Shown: positions 1-9,305 of the stretch, piece after piece | How positions within the stretch are numbered: the stretch's first letter is position 1 | Layout of the letters: the number at the start of each line of letters is the position of its first letter | Assembly (NCBI GenBank): GCA_902790525.1 | Contig: CADASI010000009.1 | Coordinates: forward strand, 1-39,992 | Length of the DNA: 39,992 nucleotides | Direction of reading: 5' to 3' | DNA from: an uncultured Eubacteriales bacterium | Lineage (GTDB): Bacteria > Bacillota > Clostridia > Christensenellales > Aristaeellaceae | Position numbers and translations under genes: made by a program | The notes under the pieces: model-generated | What the model was told of the DNA's origin: nothing | What the model saw: the letters and a program-made list of their open reading frames with translations, nothing else | The model's database searches: none

Positions 1-94
1 GCAGTAGCGGCAGTGCGTAAAAGTCAAGGGAAATCAACGCAGAAATGCAGCTAAAGACGCCGAAAATGCGCTTCAGGCATTTTAGAAACACACT

Positions 95-121
95 CTAATT
101 CCTAATTCCTCATTCCTAATT
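95..121. repeat. heptanucleotide tandem repeat (CTAATTC)n
   Basis: About 3.9 head-to-tail copies of a 7-bp unit, CTAATTC, with one variant copy (CTCATTC). They lie just beyond the stop codon of the HAD hydrolase gene. The upstream bases 1-94 show no gene I can support. Confidence 0.8.
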
Positions 122-123
122 AT

Positions 124-771
124 TTACATGATCTCACGATAGCTTTTGATGTAAATGTCCGCGGTCGCCAGTATCCCCTCCCGGTCCGCGCGCTGGGTGT
201 CATCCTCGATGGCGCACACCCGCATGCCCGCGGCCTTGGCGGACCTCATGGCGTACAGCGCGTCCTCAAACACCATGCAGCGCGCAGGCACCACGCCCAG
301 CCGCGCGGCCACGTTGAGGAAGTACGCGGGATCGGACTTCATGAACGGGGATTCGTAGTTGTCGGTGACGAACTCGAACCGGTCCAGTATCCCCACGCGC
401 TTTAAACCGTTCCGGGCGTACTCCCGGGGCGAGCCGGTGGCCACGCACAGCCGCACGCCCTGACGCTTCAGATGATCGAGAAACTCCGGGATCGCCGGGT
501 CCTTCAGATGGGCGTCGTACAGGTAGTGTCGGTTCATGAAGCCCTCCAGCTCCCGCACCATCTCATCGTAATCCACCGTTATGCCCAGCCTGTCCTGATT
601 CTCCACGATCAGCTTCCTCGACGAGGTACTGAACATCCTCGCCACCATGTCCGGGAAGATCGGCAGCTGGTGGGCCAGTAGGTACTCCAGCCCCGTGTAC
701 CGCCAGTAGGGCATCGTGTCCAGCAGCGTGCCGTCCATGTCAAATATGGCGGCGTCATAGCTTACTAACAT
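124..771 (-). CDS. HAD superfamily hydrolase (beta-phosphoglucomutase-like subfamily)
   Basis: A 215-residue cytoplasmic phosphatase or phosphomutase-like enzyme. HAD motif I is FDMDGTLLDT, with nucleophile D11 and acid/base D13. Motif II is ATGS (T112), motif III is K145 and motif IV is the acidic pair E169-D170 in VFEDALYAM. Residues 18-90 look like the helical cap of the beta-PGM/phosphoglycolate phosphatase subfamily. The ATG at 771 has a GGGAG site 6 nt upstream. The gene stands alone, with repeats on both sides. Family membership is clear from the motifs. The substrate (sugar phosphate, phosphoglycolate or another small phosphoester) cannot be told from sequence. Confidence 0.92.
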   Translation of the reverse strand: MLVSYDAAIFDMDGTLLDTMPYWRYTGLEYLLAHQLPIFPDMVARMFSTSSRKLIVENQDRLGITVDYDEMVRELEGFMNRHYLYDAHLKDPAIPEFLDHLKRQGVRLCVATGSPREYARNGLKRVGILDRFEFVTDNYESPFMKSDPAYFLNVAARLGVVPARCMVFEDALYAMRSAKAAGMRVCAIEDDTQRADREGILATADIYIKSYREIM

Positions 772-823
772 GTTTTACTCCCATTGTGAATAGTTCAATA
801 CATATGATGGGTTTGGGGTTTTA

Positions 824-1105
824 GGGAACAGGGAACAGGAATAGCGGCTGCCGCGTTTTGGTATAATTATTCTTCTTCTCGTCTTCTTAGGGATAACGCC
901 CCCTCAGTCAGCTTCGCTGACAGCTCCCCCTGCGCAGGGGAGCCTTAGCCTCCCTTGTGTAAAGGGAGGTGGCCCGCGAAGCGGGTCGGAGGGATTGCCA
1001 TCTCCTTATCGCACTGACCAAACTATAATCCCTTGAAACAGAAACGGCGACATCAACATTTCCTGTTCCCTGTTCCCTGTTCCCTGTTCCCTCTCCGTCA
1101 AAGCC
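824..1105. repeat. intergenic repeat region with inverted heptamer arrays and a hairpin-rich element
   Basis: The 334-bp gap between the HAD and AlaX-like genes holds no convincing gene. It contains two GGGAACA units at 824-840 and about 4.3 copies of the complementary-sense CCTGTTC unit at 1062-1092, so the gap carries inverted arrays of one heptamer. Between them, 899-996 is a hairpin-dense element with small stems (CAGC/GCTG, CTCCCC/GGGGAG, CCTCCCTT/AAAGGGAGG, CCCGC/GCGGG). It resembles the short palindromic interspersed elements common between genes in gut Clostridia. Family identity is from memory and was not searched. Confidence 0.65.
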
Positions 1106-2305
1106 TCACTCCCCCGTCAGCATCCCCCGTGCCCGCACAAGGATCTCCGTCACCCCGCCCCCCTGGGCGAAGTCCGGCCTGCCGCCGCCCTTGCCGCCCA
1201 GAGGCTTTGCGGTGTCGGACAGCAGCCGTCCCATGTGGATATCCACGTCGTCAGAGCGCGCGAACACGAACGCGGCCCGCCCGGGCGCGACCTCCGCGCC
1301 CAGCAGCGCTGCCGTCTGCGGCTGTTTGATCAGGCGGGAGGCCACGTCCTTGATGAGGTTCACGTCTCCCTCCAGCATCCGGGCCACGACCCGCACGCCG
1401 TCCGGGCGCACCGTCGGCGGCTCCGCGGCGATGGCAGTGAGCGCGGCCTCCCGGCGCAGGCGGCTCAGCGCGACCTCCGCCTCCCGGAGCGCCTCCTGCA
1501 TCGCCGAGACGTGGGCGGGCAGGTTTTCGACGGCGGTGGACAGCATGCCGGCGGTCTGCTGGGCGACGTCATACTTCTCCTGATAGTCCGCATAGGCCCG
1601 CATGCCCGCCAGGAAGCTGACCCGCAGCTTGCCCCGGGCCGGGGCCGCGCCCACGATCTTCACAAGCCCCAGCTGGCCCGCCGTGGCGGGGTGCGTGCCC
1701 CCGCAGGCCACCATCTCGTCTAAACCGATGGCCACCACGCGCACATGCTCCTTTACCGTGGGCTTCTTGCGCAGGGGCAGCGTTTCCAACTCGTCGGGCG
1801 TCGGGAACCAGCAGCGCACCGGCACGTCCCGCTGGATGCGCTCGTTGACATCCCGCTCGATCATCCGGACCTCCTCCGGGCTCAGGTGCGTCGCCCCGCC
1901 GGGCATGTCCACGTCGATGGTGGACACCGCCTCCCCCAGGTGCAGCCCGATGGTCACGCCCCCCAGGCGCCGCCAGATGGCGCTGGCGATCATGTGGTCC
2001 CCGGCGTGCTGCTGCATGTGGTCGAAGCGCCGGGGCCAGTCGATATGGCCGTGCACCGTCGCGCCGACGGCCAGCGGACGGTCCGTGACGTGGTAGACGT
2101 CGTGGTCCTCCCCCACGTACACGTCCAGAACCCGCGCGTCGCCCAGCGTGCCGGTGTCGTAGGGCTGCCCGCCGGAGGTGGGATAGAAGGCCGACCGGTC
2201 CAGTCGGACGTGGCATTTGCCGTCCCGCTCCACGCACTCGGTCACCGCGGCGTCAAATTCGGTCAGATAGGCGTCGTCATAGTACAGGCGCTCAGTCATT
2301 TGCAT
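1106..2305 (-). CDS. alanyl-tRNA editing protein, AlaX/DHHA1 type
   Basis: A 399-residue protein matching the editing half of alanyl-tRNA synthetase without the aminoacylation core. Free-standing relatives hydrolyse Ser- or Gly-tRNA(Ala) in trans. The signature FYPTSGGQPYD is at residues 40-50. The zinc/editing site is present as HxxxH (H96, H100) and CxxxH (C201-GGT-H205). A coiled segment follows (about 220-290), and the C-terminus is DHHA1-like with a glycine-rich KGGGRPDF stretch. I chose the ATG at 2305 because an AGGAGG lies 9 nt upstream; a GTG one codon earlier is also possible. It is divergent from hisS-aspS, which places translation-fidelity genes together. Confidence in the family is high; the exact mischarged substrate is not determined. 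Confidence 0.9.
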   Translation of the reverse strand: MQMTERLYYDDAYLTEFDAAVTECVERDGKCHVRLDRSAFYPTSGGQPYDTGTLGDARVLDVYVGEDHDVYHVTDRPLAVGATVHGHIDWPRRFDHMQQHAGDHMIASAIWRRLGGVTIGLHLGEAVSTIDVDMPGGATHLSPEEVRMIERDVNERIQRDVPVRCWFPTPDELETLPLRKKPTVKEHVRVVAIGLDEMVACGGTHPATAGQLGLVKIVGAAPARGKLRVSFLAGMRAYADYQEKYDVAQQTAGMLSTAVENLPAHVSAMQEALREAEVALSRLRREAALTAIAAEPPTVRPDGVRVVARMLEGDVNLIKDVASRLIKQPQTAALLGAEVAPGRAAFVFARSDDVDIHMGRLLSDTAKPLGGKGGGRPDFAQGGGVTEILVRARGMLTGE

Positions 2306-2367
2306 CACTCTCCGCCTCCTATCATACCCGAATCGGGCAAAATCCGCAAGTCTTTACCCAAACTAAA

Positions 2368-2396
2368 TTGACTTTGCGCCCCTCAAGGACTAATAT
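2368..2396 (+). promoter_or_regulatory. hisS-aspS promoter
   Basis: TTGACT (2368-2373) and TAATAT (2391-2396) are separated by exactly 17 bp. The predicted start near 2403 gives a leader of only about 27 nt. There is therefore no room for a T-box, although T-boxes are frequent in front of Bacillota aminoacyl-tRNA synthetase genes. Confidence 0.8.
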
Positions 2397-2429
2397 CAGA
2401 CTATATGAAATGATAAGAGGGAGATCATC

Positions 2430-3686
2430 ATGCTGACACAGGCCCCCAAGGGCACGCAGGACATGCTGCCCCAGGAATCCCACAGATGGCAGCGCATCGA
2501 GCGGAGCATGCGCAAAATCTGCGCGCTGGCGGGTTACCGCGAGATCCGCACGCCGATATTCGAGCACACCGAGCTTTTCCAGCGCGGCGTGGGTGACACC
2601 ACCGACGTGGTGCAGAAGGAGATGTACACCTTCGAGGACAAGGGCAACCGCTCCATCACGCTGAAGCCCGAGGGCACCGCCGGCGCGGTGCGGGCGTTCA
2701 TCGAGAGCCACATGTACGCCGACGCCCTGCCCTGCAAGCTGTACTACGCCGCCTGCCCCTGCTTCCGCTATGAAAAGCCCCAGTCCGGCCGCCTGCGCCA
2801 GTTCCACCAGAACGGCGTGGAGGTGTTCGGCGCGAAGGACGCCAGCGTGGACGCGGAGATCATCAAACTGGCCATGGACGTATTGAATGCCAACGGCATC
2901 GACGGGCTTAAACTCAACATCAACTCCATCGGCTGCCCCACCTGCCGAAAGGCCTACCTCGACAAGCTGCGCGATTATCTGCGGCCCAAGCTGCCCGGGC
3001 TGTGCAAGACCTGCCAGGAGCGCTTCGAGCGCAACCCCATGCGCATACTCGACTGCAAGGAGGACGCCGCGAAGCTGACCGACGCCCCCGCCATGCTGGA
3101 CAACCTGTGCGAGGACTGCGCCACCCACTTCGAGAAGCTCAAGGGGTACCTGGCCGCCATGGCGCTCGACTATCAGATCGACCCCCGCATCGTGCGCGGG
3201 CTGGACTACTACACCAAGACCGTGTTCGAGATCATCACCGACACCCCGGAGGGCGATGCTCTGACGGTGTGCGGCGGCGGGCGCTACGACGGCCTGGTGG
3301 AGGCGCTGGGCGGCCCCGCCACGCCGGGCATCGGCTGGGGCATGGGCATCGAGCGCATGCTGATGGTGCAGGATATGCGGGGCACGGCCCCCGAGGCCCC
3401 CGGCTATCTGGACACCTTCGTGGTCACGCTGGGCGACGAGGCCCGCATTGCCGGCGTGAAGCTGGTCAATGACCTGCGCGCCGTGGGCGTCAAGGCCGAC
3501 CTGGACCACGCCGCCCGCAGCATGAAGGCCCAGTTCAAGTACGCGGGCAAGCTGGGCGTGAAGAACGTGATCGTCATCGCCGGGGACGAGCTTCAAAAGG
3601 GCGTCGTCAAGCTGCGCGACATGGTCAACAGCACCGAGCGGGAGATTCCCGCCAACGAGGTCGTGGAGCTGTTCGCAAACTCATAA
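2430..3686 (+). CDS. hisS: histidyl-tRNA synthetase
   Basis: A 418-residue class II synthetase that charges tRNA-His in the cytoplasm. It starts with the family hallmark PKGTQDMLP. Motif 2 is [16 protein letters not shown] (about residues 112-127). The histidine-binding signature [12 protein letters not shown] is near 257-268, and motif 3 ([12 protein letters not shown]) is near 302. The last 90 residues form the usual anticodon-binding domain. The length is normal. An AGAGGGAGA ribosome site precedes the ATG. The gene is followed after 20 nt by aspS, a common pairing in Gram-positive bacteria. Confidence 0.98.
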   Translation: MLTQAPKGTQDMLPQESHRWQRIERSMRKICALAGYREIRTPIFEHTELFQRGVGDTTDVVQKEMYTFEDKGNRSITLKPEGTAGAVRAFIESHMYADALPCKLYYAACPCFRYEKPQSGRLRQFHQNGVEVFGAKDASVDAEIIKLAMDVLNANGIDGLKLNINSIGCPTCRKAYLDKLRDYLRPKLPGLCKTCQERFERNPMRILDCKEDAAKLTDAPAMLDNLCEDCATHFEKLKGYLAAMALDYQIDPRIVRGLDYYTKTVFEIITDTPEGDALTVCGGGRYDGLVEALGGPATPGIGWGMGIERMLMVQDMRGTAPEAPGYLDTFVVTLGDEARIAGVKLVNDLRAVGVKADLDHAARSMKAQFKYAGKLGVKNVIVIAGDELQKGVVKLRDMVNSTEREIPANEVVELFANS

Positions 3687-3706
3687 GCGTCAGGAGGATA
3701 AATCAC

Positions 3707-5494
3707 ATGCTTTCTCACAAAAGGGATCACTATTGCGGACTGTTGAATGAGTCCAATATCGGTCAGATCGTCCACCTGTCCGGCTGGGTGCAGCGCACCC
3801 GCGACTTGGGCGGCGTGGTGTTCGTGTGGCTTCGGGACCGCGAGGGCCTGGTGCAGCTGGTGTTCGATCAGGACGTGTGCGGCGCGGAGATCTTCGAGCT
3901 GGGCCGCGGCCTGCGCGCCGAGTACGTGGTGACCGTGCTGGGCGAGGTCAAGGCGCGCGACGCGGGCGCGATCAACAAGGACCTGGCCACCGGCACCATC
4001 GAGGTGTTCGTGAAGGACGCCGTGCTGCTGAACAAGTCCGAGACCCCGCCCATCTACATCGACGACAAGGCCGACGAGAACGAGCTGGTGCGCCTCAAGT
4101 ACCGCTACCTCGACCTGCGCCGCCCGTCGATGCAGCAGAAGCTCCGCCTCAGGAGCAGGGTGGTCAACTGCATCCGCCGCGAGCTGGACGACGACGGCTT
4201 CACCGAGGTGGAGACGCCCATACTCTCCAAGTCCACCCCCGAGGGCGCGCGCGACTTCCTGGTGCCCTCCCGGCTGCACCCGGGCACGTTCTACGCGCTG
4301 CCCCAGAGCCCGCAGATCTACAAGCAGCTTCTGATGCTGGCCGGCTTTGACAAGTACTACCAGATCGCCCGCTGCTTCCGCGACGAGGACAACCGCGCCG
4401 ACCGGCAGCCCGAGTTCACGCAGTGCGACATCGAGATGAGCTTCATCGATGAGGAGGACATCTACGCCATCGTCGAGAAGGTGTTCGCCCGCATCTTCCG
4501 GGAGATCAAGGGCATCGAGCTCCAGCTCCCCCTGCCCCGCATGCCCTGGATCGAGGCCATGGAGCGCTTCGGCTCCGACAAGCCCGACACCCGCTTCGGC
4601 ATGGAGCTTGTGAACCTCACGGATAAGCTGGGCAGGACCGGCTTCGTGGTGTTCGATCAGGCCATTGAAGGCGGCGGCCGCGTGGAGGCCGTCAACGCCA
4701 AGGGGCTGGCTTCCATGACCCGCAAGCAGATCGACAGCCTGGCCGAGTACGTCAGGACCTACCGCGCCAAGGGCCTGCCCTACATGACCTTCACCGCCGA
4801 CGGCAACGTGAAGTCCAGCTTCAACAGGTTCATGACCCCCGAGCTTATCGAGACCGTGCGCCGCGAGACGCATGCCGAACCCGGCGACATCGTGTTCTTC
4901 GGCGCGGACAAAAAGGCCGTGGTGTGGCAGGCGCTGGGCGCGCTGCGCTGCGAGATCGCCCGCCGGCACGACATGATCGACCACGACAGGTACAACCTGT
5001 TCTGGGTCACCGAGTTCCCGCTGTTCGAATACTCCGAGGAGGAGGGCCGCTGGGTCGCGGCGCACCATCCCTTCACCAGCTGGTACGCCGAGGACAACGT
5101 GTACCTCGACACCGACCGGGAGAAGGTGCGCTCCCGCGCCTACGACCTGGTGATGAACGGCATCGAGCTGGCCTCCGGCTCCATCCGCATCCACCGCGCC
5201 GACATGCAGGCCCAGATGTTCGACATGATCGGCCTGTCCGCCGAGGAAGCCCACCACCGCTTCGGCTTCCTGCTGGACGCCTTCAAATTCGGCGCGCCGC
5301 CGCACGGCGGCCTGGCCTTCGGCATCGACCGCCTGGTCATGCTGCTGACCGACTCCGACAGCCTGCGGGACATCATCGCCTTCCCCAAGGCCAATTCCGC
5401 CAACTGCCTGATGATGGAGACCCCCGCCGACGTGCGGCCCGACCAGCTTGAGATCCTGAAAATCAGGGTCGAGCAGGCCGACGCCGCGGAATAA
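3707..5494 (+). CDS. aspS: aspartyl-tRNA synthetase
   Basis: A 595-residue class IIb synthetase of the long bacterial type. It has an N-terminal OB-fold anticodon domain (about residues 15-105), a catalytic core with motif 2 [19 protein letters not shown], a bacterial GAD insertion (about 300-410) and motif 3 [11 protein letters not shown] near the C-terminus. It may charge tRNA-Asp only, or also tRNA-Asn in organisms that use the amidotransferase route; the window does not show which. The ATG follows AGGAGG by 9 nt. It is the second gene of the hisS operon and ends at a strong terminator. Confidence 0.98.
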   Translation: MLSHKRDHYCGLLNESNIGQIVHLSGWVQRTRDLGGVVFVWLRDREGLVQLVFDQDVCGAEIFELGRGLRAEYVVTVLGEVKARDAGAINKDLATGTIEVFVKDAVLLNKSETPPIYIDDKADENELVRLKYRYLDLRRPSMQQKLRLRSRVVNCIRRELDDDGFTEVETPILSKSTPEGARDFLVPSRLHPGTFYALPQSPQIYKQLLMLAGFDKYYQIARCFRDEDNRADRQPEFTQCDIEMSFIDEEDIYAIVEKVFARIFREIKGIELQLPLPRMPWIEAMERFGSDKPDTRFGMELVNLTDKLGRTGFVVFDQAIEGGGRVEAVNAKGLASMTRKQIDSLAEYVRTYRAKGLPYMTFTADGNVKSSFNRFMTPELIETVRRETHAEPGDIVFFGADKKAVVWQALGALRCEIARRHDMIDHDRYNLFWVTEFPLFEYSEEEGRWVAAHHPFTSWYAEDNVYLDTDREKVRSRAYDLVMNGIELASGSIRIHRADMQAQMFDMIGLSAEEAHHRFGFLLDAFKFGAPPHGGLAFGIDRLVMLLTDSDSLRDIIAFPKANSANCLMMETPADVRPDQLEILKIRVEQADAAE

Positions 5495-5520
5495 TCCGGT
5501 CGTCCGACATCGTACACGAC

Positions 5521-5577
5521 AACGGGTTGCCGCAAAGCATCCAAAAAGATGCTTTGCCGCAACCCGTTATTTTTTGA
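5521..5577 (+). terminator. rho-independent terminator of hisS-aspS
   Basis: A 21-bp stem with one internal mismatch (AACGGGTTGC... paired with ...GCAACCCGTT) and a short AAAA loop, followed by TATTTTTT. It lies 26 nt after the aspS stop. Confidence 0.9.
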
Positions 5578-5658
5578 CATCATTTCTCAATTATGACGTG
5601 TATTTCATAAAATTTACTGTGCGCAGATAAATTTCCGTCGTAAAACGATAAAATTCAC

Positions 5659-5687
5659 TTGACACAGAAATATTTTTGTAATATAAT
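5659..5687 (+). promoter_or_regulatory. consensus sigma-A promoter of the SH3 gene
   Basis: A perfect TTGACA (5659-5664) and a perfect TATAAT (5682-5687) with a 17-bp spacer in an A+T-rich stretch. Strong constitutive expression is expected. Confidence 0.9.
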
Positions 5688-5731
5688 TGTCACACATACA
5701 AAGGGATCAAACCTGAAACAGAGGGATTATC

Positions 5732-6541
5732 ATGAAGAAAATGCTCATCGTCGCGCTGCTTATCATGTGCTTCGTGCTGCCGGCCCTGGCGGACAACACG
5801 CTCTACACCACGGACGACGTGAACCTGCGCGAGGGTCCGGGCCAGAACTACGCCAAGATCGGCGCGGTGGCGAAGGGCACCGGCGTGGAGTATCTGGGGC
5901 GCATCAGCAAGGACAGCAAGGGCGTGGACTGGTATCAGGTGCGCTATTACGGCGAGGCGGTGTGGATTTCCTCCCGCTACGCCTACATCGATCCGGACGC
6001 CATCGCGAACAGCTACTCGGGCGAGGGCTATCTGGACTACAACGAGGAGATCACCGCCATCCCCATGGCCACGCCGCAGCCGGTGATCAGCTCCGTGCCC
6101 TCCTTTGACGACGACAAGCTCTCCACCCCCACCTTCGGCGTGCCGGGCATGATCGAGCTGTCGGGCTTCTGGAAGACCAGCTTAAAGGGCAGCGCCATCT
6201 CCCTGGGCCTTCCGAGCTTCAAGCAGGGCGCGCCCCGCAAGATGTACTACAACGACGTGCTGCTCATCGCGGGCCAGGACACCACCGATCACATACTCGT
6301 CACCGGCACCGGCTACACCATCTTCGGCGTGTACGTGGGCATGGACATCCAGAGCGCCCAGGCCATGCTGACCGCCGCGGGGCTCGTGCAGTCGAGCGGC
6401 GGCATGGGGCTGGTGTTCCAGCATCCCAGCGGCATCGTGACCGAGGACGGCGCGGAGGCCTTTGACGCCAGCATCAGCGCCGTGACCGACAGCACCGGCA
6501 AGGTGACCGAGATCAGCTGGTCCGCCGTGACCGCGCTGTGA
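5732..6541 (+). CDS. secreted bacterial SH3 domain protein
   Basis: A 269-residue exported protein. Residues 1-20 are a signal peptide (MKK, then a hydrophobic core, cleavage near ALA-DN). Residues 22-90 are an SH3b domain with the usual VNLREGPGQNYAKIG start and VWISSRYAYI end; such domains bind cell-wall peptides. The remaining 170 residues have repeated beta-rich segments and no recognised catalytic motif, including a GVYVGMDIQSAQAMLTAAGL segment resembling a repeat seen in surface proteins. It is monocistronic, between a consensus promoter and a terminator. Its function is probably cell-wall attachment or sensing. No hydrolase domain is visible. Confidence 0.85.
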   Translation: MKKMLIVALLIMCFVLPALADNTLYTTDDVNLREGPGQNYAKIGAVAKGTGVEYLGRISKDSKGVDWYQVRYYGEAVWISSRYAYIDPDAIANSYSGEGYLDYNEEITAIPMATPQPVISSVPSFDDDKLSTPTFGVPGMIELSGFWKTSLKGSAISLGLPSFKQGAPRKMYYNDVLLIAGQDTTDHILVTGTGYTIFGVYVGMDIQSAQAMLTAAGLVQSSGGMGLVFQHPSGIVTEDGAEAFDASISAVTDSTGKVTEISWSAVTAL

Positions 6542-6563
6542 TCCTCCATATACAGTTATACAT

Positions 6564-6600
6564 AAGACACCCGCGCACTGTACGCGCGGGTGTCTTTTGT
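6564..6600 (+). terminator. terminator between convergent SH3 and LRR genes
   Basis: A 13-bp perfect stem (6564-6576 with 6584-6596) and a 7-nt loop, followed on the plus strand by TTTTGTCTTGT. On the minus strand the downstream bases are not U-rich, so it ends the SH3 transcript better than that of the long minus-strand train. Confidence 0.85.
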
Positions 6601-6604
6601 CTTG

Positions 6605-8545
6605 TCATCGCTCCAGGGACGCCAGGTATTCCGACAGCAGGGACGCCAGGTCCGCCCGACCCTCGGCGGCAAACTTCCGCAGCATGTGGCCCGCCGTCTC
6701 CCCTTTGAGCATGCGGCGCGCCGCCATGAGCCGAAGCAGCGTGTCATTCCGCCACGCCTTCTTCTCCCAGACGGCATATTCCCGCCGGATCAGTTCGACA
6801 TAGTCCTCCTGCCACGGCGCGATCTCCGGCATGCCCACCGACAGCGCGAACAGAAAGCCCTCCGCGGCGCGCCGCCGGTGCCGGTTGGACAGGTCCCCCG
6901 GCCTGCCGAGGTAGATCGGCCTGCCGATTATGGGGATGAAGGCCGGGTTGCCGGTGGCTACGAACGGGTCGCCGTCCGCGTCGCCCCGCGCCGCGGTCTC
7001 CGAAAAGCGCGTCACGCCGCCGTGCACGAACACCAGCTTCACAGGCGCGCCCGCGAAGGCATTGTCGCCGACCTCCGACGCCGTTTCCGGGATGTCGTAT
7101 CGCTCCCGGCTCCTTCCCGGCGGATAGGCGATCAGCCGACGCCCGTCCCTGCTGAGCACGACGCCGTCTTCAACGCTGTACCGACGGGACGCGGGCGATA
7201 CGGCAAACGCCGCCAGCGCACCGCACCCCGTAAAAATGCCGAAATCGGTCACGCTGTCCGTGATCCGCGCGGCGGTCAGCCCCGAACAGCCATTGAACGC
7301 GCCGCGGCCGAGCCTCGTCGCGCTCTCCGGGAGGGTCACCTCCCTCAGCCCTTCGCAGCCGCAGAACGCCTCGGCGTCGATTTGCGTCAGGCGTGCCGGG
7401 AGATCGACACCGCTCAGCCCCGAGCAATAGGCGAACGCCCCGACGCCGATGCGCGTTACTCCCGCCGGAATCCGGGCGCGCCCCAAACTATAACAGAATC
7501 GGAACGCTTCGTCGTCGATCGCCTCGAGATTCTCGGGGAGCGTCGCCGTCTGCAATGCCCAGGCGTTTTCAAACGTCTTTCTTCCAATTCGCGTCACGCG
7601 ACTGGGCAATTTGATTTGCGACAGCTTCCAGCAGTCAATGAAGGCCTTGTCGCCGATGCGCGCGATGCTCTCCGGAAGATCCGCGCTCAGCAGGCTCTTG
7701 CAGCCGAAGAACGCCTCGTCGCCGATCTCCCGAACGCCCGCCTCGACCGTCGCGCGCCTCAGGGCTTCACAGCCATGAAACGCCCCGTCGCCGATCCGCT
7801 TGACGTTGCCGGGGATCGTCACATCCTTAAGCGCGGTGCAGAAGGCGAACGCTCCCGCGCCGATCTCCGTCACGCTCGGGGGGATCGTCACGCCCGTCAG
7901 CGCCCGGCATCCGTAAAACGCCCTGCGCCCGATGGCCGTCACCCCGGGCGGCACGGCGTAGGGACCCTCCCGCCACGGGCAGGCCGCGAGCGTGCGACCG
8001 TCCGCGCTGAATATCACGTTGTCCGCGCACCGGTACGCGCGGCTCCCGGCGGCCACCGCGACGCGCGACAGGCCGCGGCAGCCCGCAAGCGCGGCGTCGC
8101 CCAGGCGCGTCACGCTGGAGGGAATGACGATCTCCTCGAGCGCCGAACAGCCCGCGAAGGCCCGCGCGCCGATGCGGATCACGCCCTCCGCGATATCGAC
8201 GCGCCTGAGCGCCGCGCAGTCGTGAAACGCCTCCTCGCCGATCTCCCGAACGCCCGCCGGTATGGCGATGCGCTCAAGCCCGGCGCACCTCTCGAAAGCG
8301 CGCTTGCCGACGCGCGTCATGCTGCCGGGGATCGAGACGGCTGTCAACGCCTCGCACAGGAAAAAGGCGCCCTCGCCGATCTCCGTCACGCCCTCGGGGA
8401 TCGCGATGCCCGTCAGCTTTTCGCTGCGGACGAACGCGCGCGGGCCGATGGCCGTCACGCCCCGCGGGACGGCGACGTCTCCGCCCTTGCCGGTATACCC
8501 TCTCAAAACACCGTCTTCGATGACAAAACCGGCGTCGCCCGGCAT
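6605..8545 (-). CDS. BspA-type leucine-rich repeat protein, cytoplasmic
   Basis: A 646-residue protein made mostly of about 20 LRR_5 repeats of roughly 23 residues (pattern ..VTxIGxxAFxxCxxLxxVxIP). They run from about residue 15 to 515 with small non-repeat insertions. The C-terminal 110 residues are alpha-helical and charged (ARRMLKGETAGHML). There is no signal peptide or anchor, unlike secreted BspA surface proteins, so it is likely an intracellular binding scaffold. It is the last gene of the minus-strand train, 6 nt after the phosphatase. Its GGGGGAG site lies in the end of that gene, suggesting translational coupling. The ligand is unknown. Confidence 0.85.
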   Translation of the reverse strand: MPGDAGFVIEDGVLRGYTGKGGDVAVPRGVTAIGPRAFVRSEKLTGIAIPEGVTEIGEGAFFLCEALTAVSIPGSMTRVGKRAFERCAGLERIAIPAGVREIGEEAFHDCAALRRVDIAEGVIRIGARAFAGCSALEEIVIPSSVTRLGDAALAGCRGLSRVAVAAGSRAYRCADNVIFSADGRTLAACPWREGPYAVPPGVTAIGRRAFYGCRALTGVTIPPSVTEIGAGAFAFCTALKDVTIPGNVKRIGDGAFHGCEALRRATVEAGVREIGDEAFFGCKSLLSADLPESIARIGDKAFIDCWKLSQIKLPSRVTRIGRKTFENAWALQTATLPENLEAIDDEAFRFCYSLGRARIPAGVTRIGVGAFAYCSGLSGVDLPARLTQIDAEAFCGCEGLREVTLPESATRLGRGAFNGCSGLTAARITDSVTDFGIFTGCGALAAFAVSPASRRYSVEDGVVLSRDGRRLIAYPPGRSRERYDIPETASEVGDNAFAGAPVKLVFVHGGVTRFSETAARGDADGDPFVATGNPAFIPIIGRPIYLGRPGDLSNRHRRRAAEGFLFALSVGMPEIAPWQEDYVELIRREYAVWEKKAWRNDTLLRLMAARRMLKGETAGHMLRKFAAEGRADLASLLSEYLASLER

Positions 8546-8551
8546 GCCGCA

Positions 8552-9289
8552 TCACTCCCCCTGCCCTCTGACGTACCGCGCCTTCCATGCCGCCGCCTCC
8601 CGCGACGTAACGACCCCCTCCGCGGAGTAGAACTCCGTCATGTCCTCCAGCCGCAGGCAGCCGAGCTGGCCGCCGCTGTCGGGGAACACGCACCCGCAGT
8701 CCAGGTCGATCACGCCGCTGCCGTGGGCGATGCGCATCCTCGGCCAGTCGGCGCGCTGCCAGTAGGCCGTCGGCGTGTGTCCGATGAGTATCGTCCAGCC
8801 CGCCAGCTGCTCCGGCCTTTGAAGCCCCATCCTGTGCCACACGGCGAACTCCGTCTCGTCCCGCCAGCGCCCGGGCGCGTACAATTCCACCGGCGCGGCG
8901 TGCACCAGGCGGAAAGCCCGCTCCCCCACGCGGATCTCCGTCTGCACCGGCAGCGATTCCACGTAGCTGAGCAGCTCCTCCCGCGCCCCCGCCCCGAGCG
9001 CGTTGAAGCGCCGGTAGGTCTCCTCGCAGCCGTTGCGCCACCACTGCATCAGCGCCCAGCCGTCGCCGGGGTGCCGCAGCGCGTCGATCATCATGAGCTC
9101 GTGATTGCCCAGCAGCAGCGTGGCGTTCGGCATGCTTCGTATGCGCCGGAGCAGCTCGATGCCGTCCGGCCCGCGGTCGACGACGTCGCCGATGATGTAC
9201 AGATGATCCTCCGCCTTCATATCGATCATGGCGAGGACGCCGTCAAACGCGGCGCTCTCGCCATGGATATCGGACAAAGCGTAATGCAT
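8552..9289 (-). CDS. PPP-type metallophosphatase (Ser/Thr protein phosphatase family)
   Basis: A 245-residue calcineurin-like phosphoesterase with all metal-site motifs: D7-x-H9 (SDIHG), GDVVDRG at 34-40, GNHE at 61-64, H130 (VHAAP) and H171 (GHTPT). This is the bacterial PrpE/PP1-like layout, which removes phosphate from protein Ser/Thr/Tyr or splits dinucleoside polyphosphates. The Hanks-type kinase 7 kb upstream in the same gene train suggests it reverses that kinase's marks (inference). The ATG is preceded by GGAGGTG. It sits 16 nt after the dual-specificity-type phosphatase gene, so two unrelated phosphatases are adjacent. Confidence 0.88.
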   Translation of the reverse strand: MHYALSDIHGESAAFDGVLAMIDMKAEDHLYIIGDVVDRGPDGIELLRRIRSMPNATLLLGNHELMMIDALRHPGDGWALMQWWRNGCEETYRRFNALGAGAREELLSYVESLPVQTEIRVGERAFRLVHAAPVELYAPGRWRDETEFAVWHRMGLQRPEQLAGWTILIGHTPTAYWQRADWPRMRIAHGSGVIDLDCGCVFPDSGGQLGCLRLEDMTEFYSAEGVVTSREAAAWKARYVRGQGE

Positions 9290-9305
9290 CCCACACCTCC
9301 ATCTG

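Noticed and set aside
899-1095. CRISPR array
   Set aside because: The repeats are 7 bp and contiguous, or are unrelated hairpins. There are no spacers of uniform length and no cas genes.
2309-2429. T-box leader for hisS, and a TTGCGG/TATGAT promoter for the AlaX-like gene
   Set aside because: The hisS leader is only about 27 nt, too short for a T-box. The AlaX candidate promoter would start transcription inside the ribosome site.
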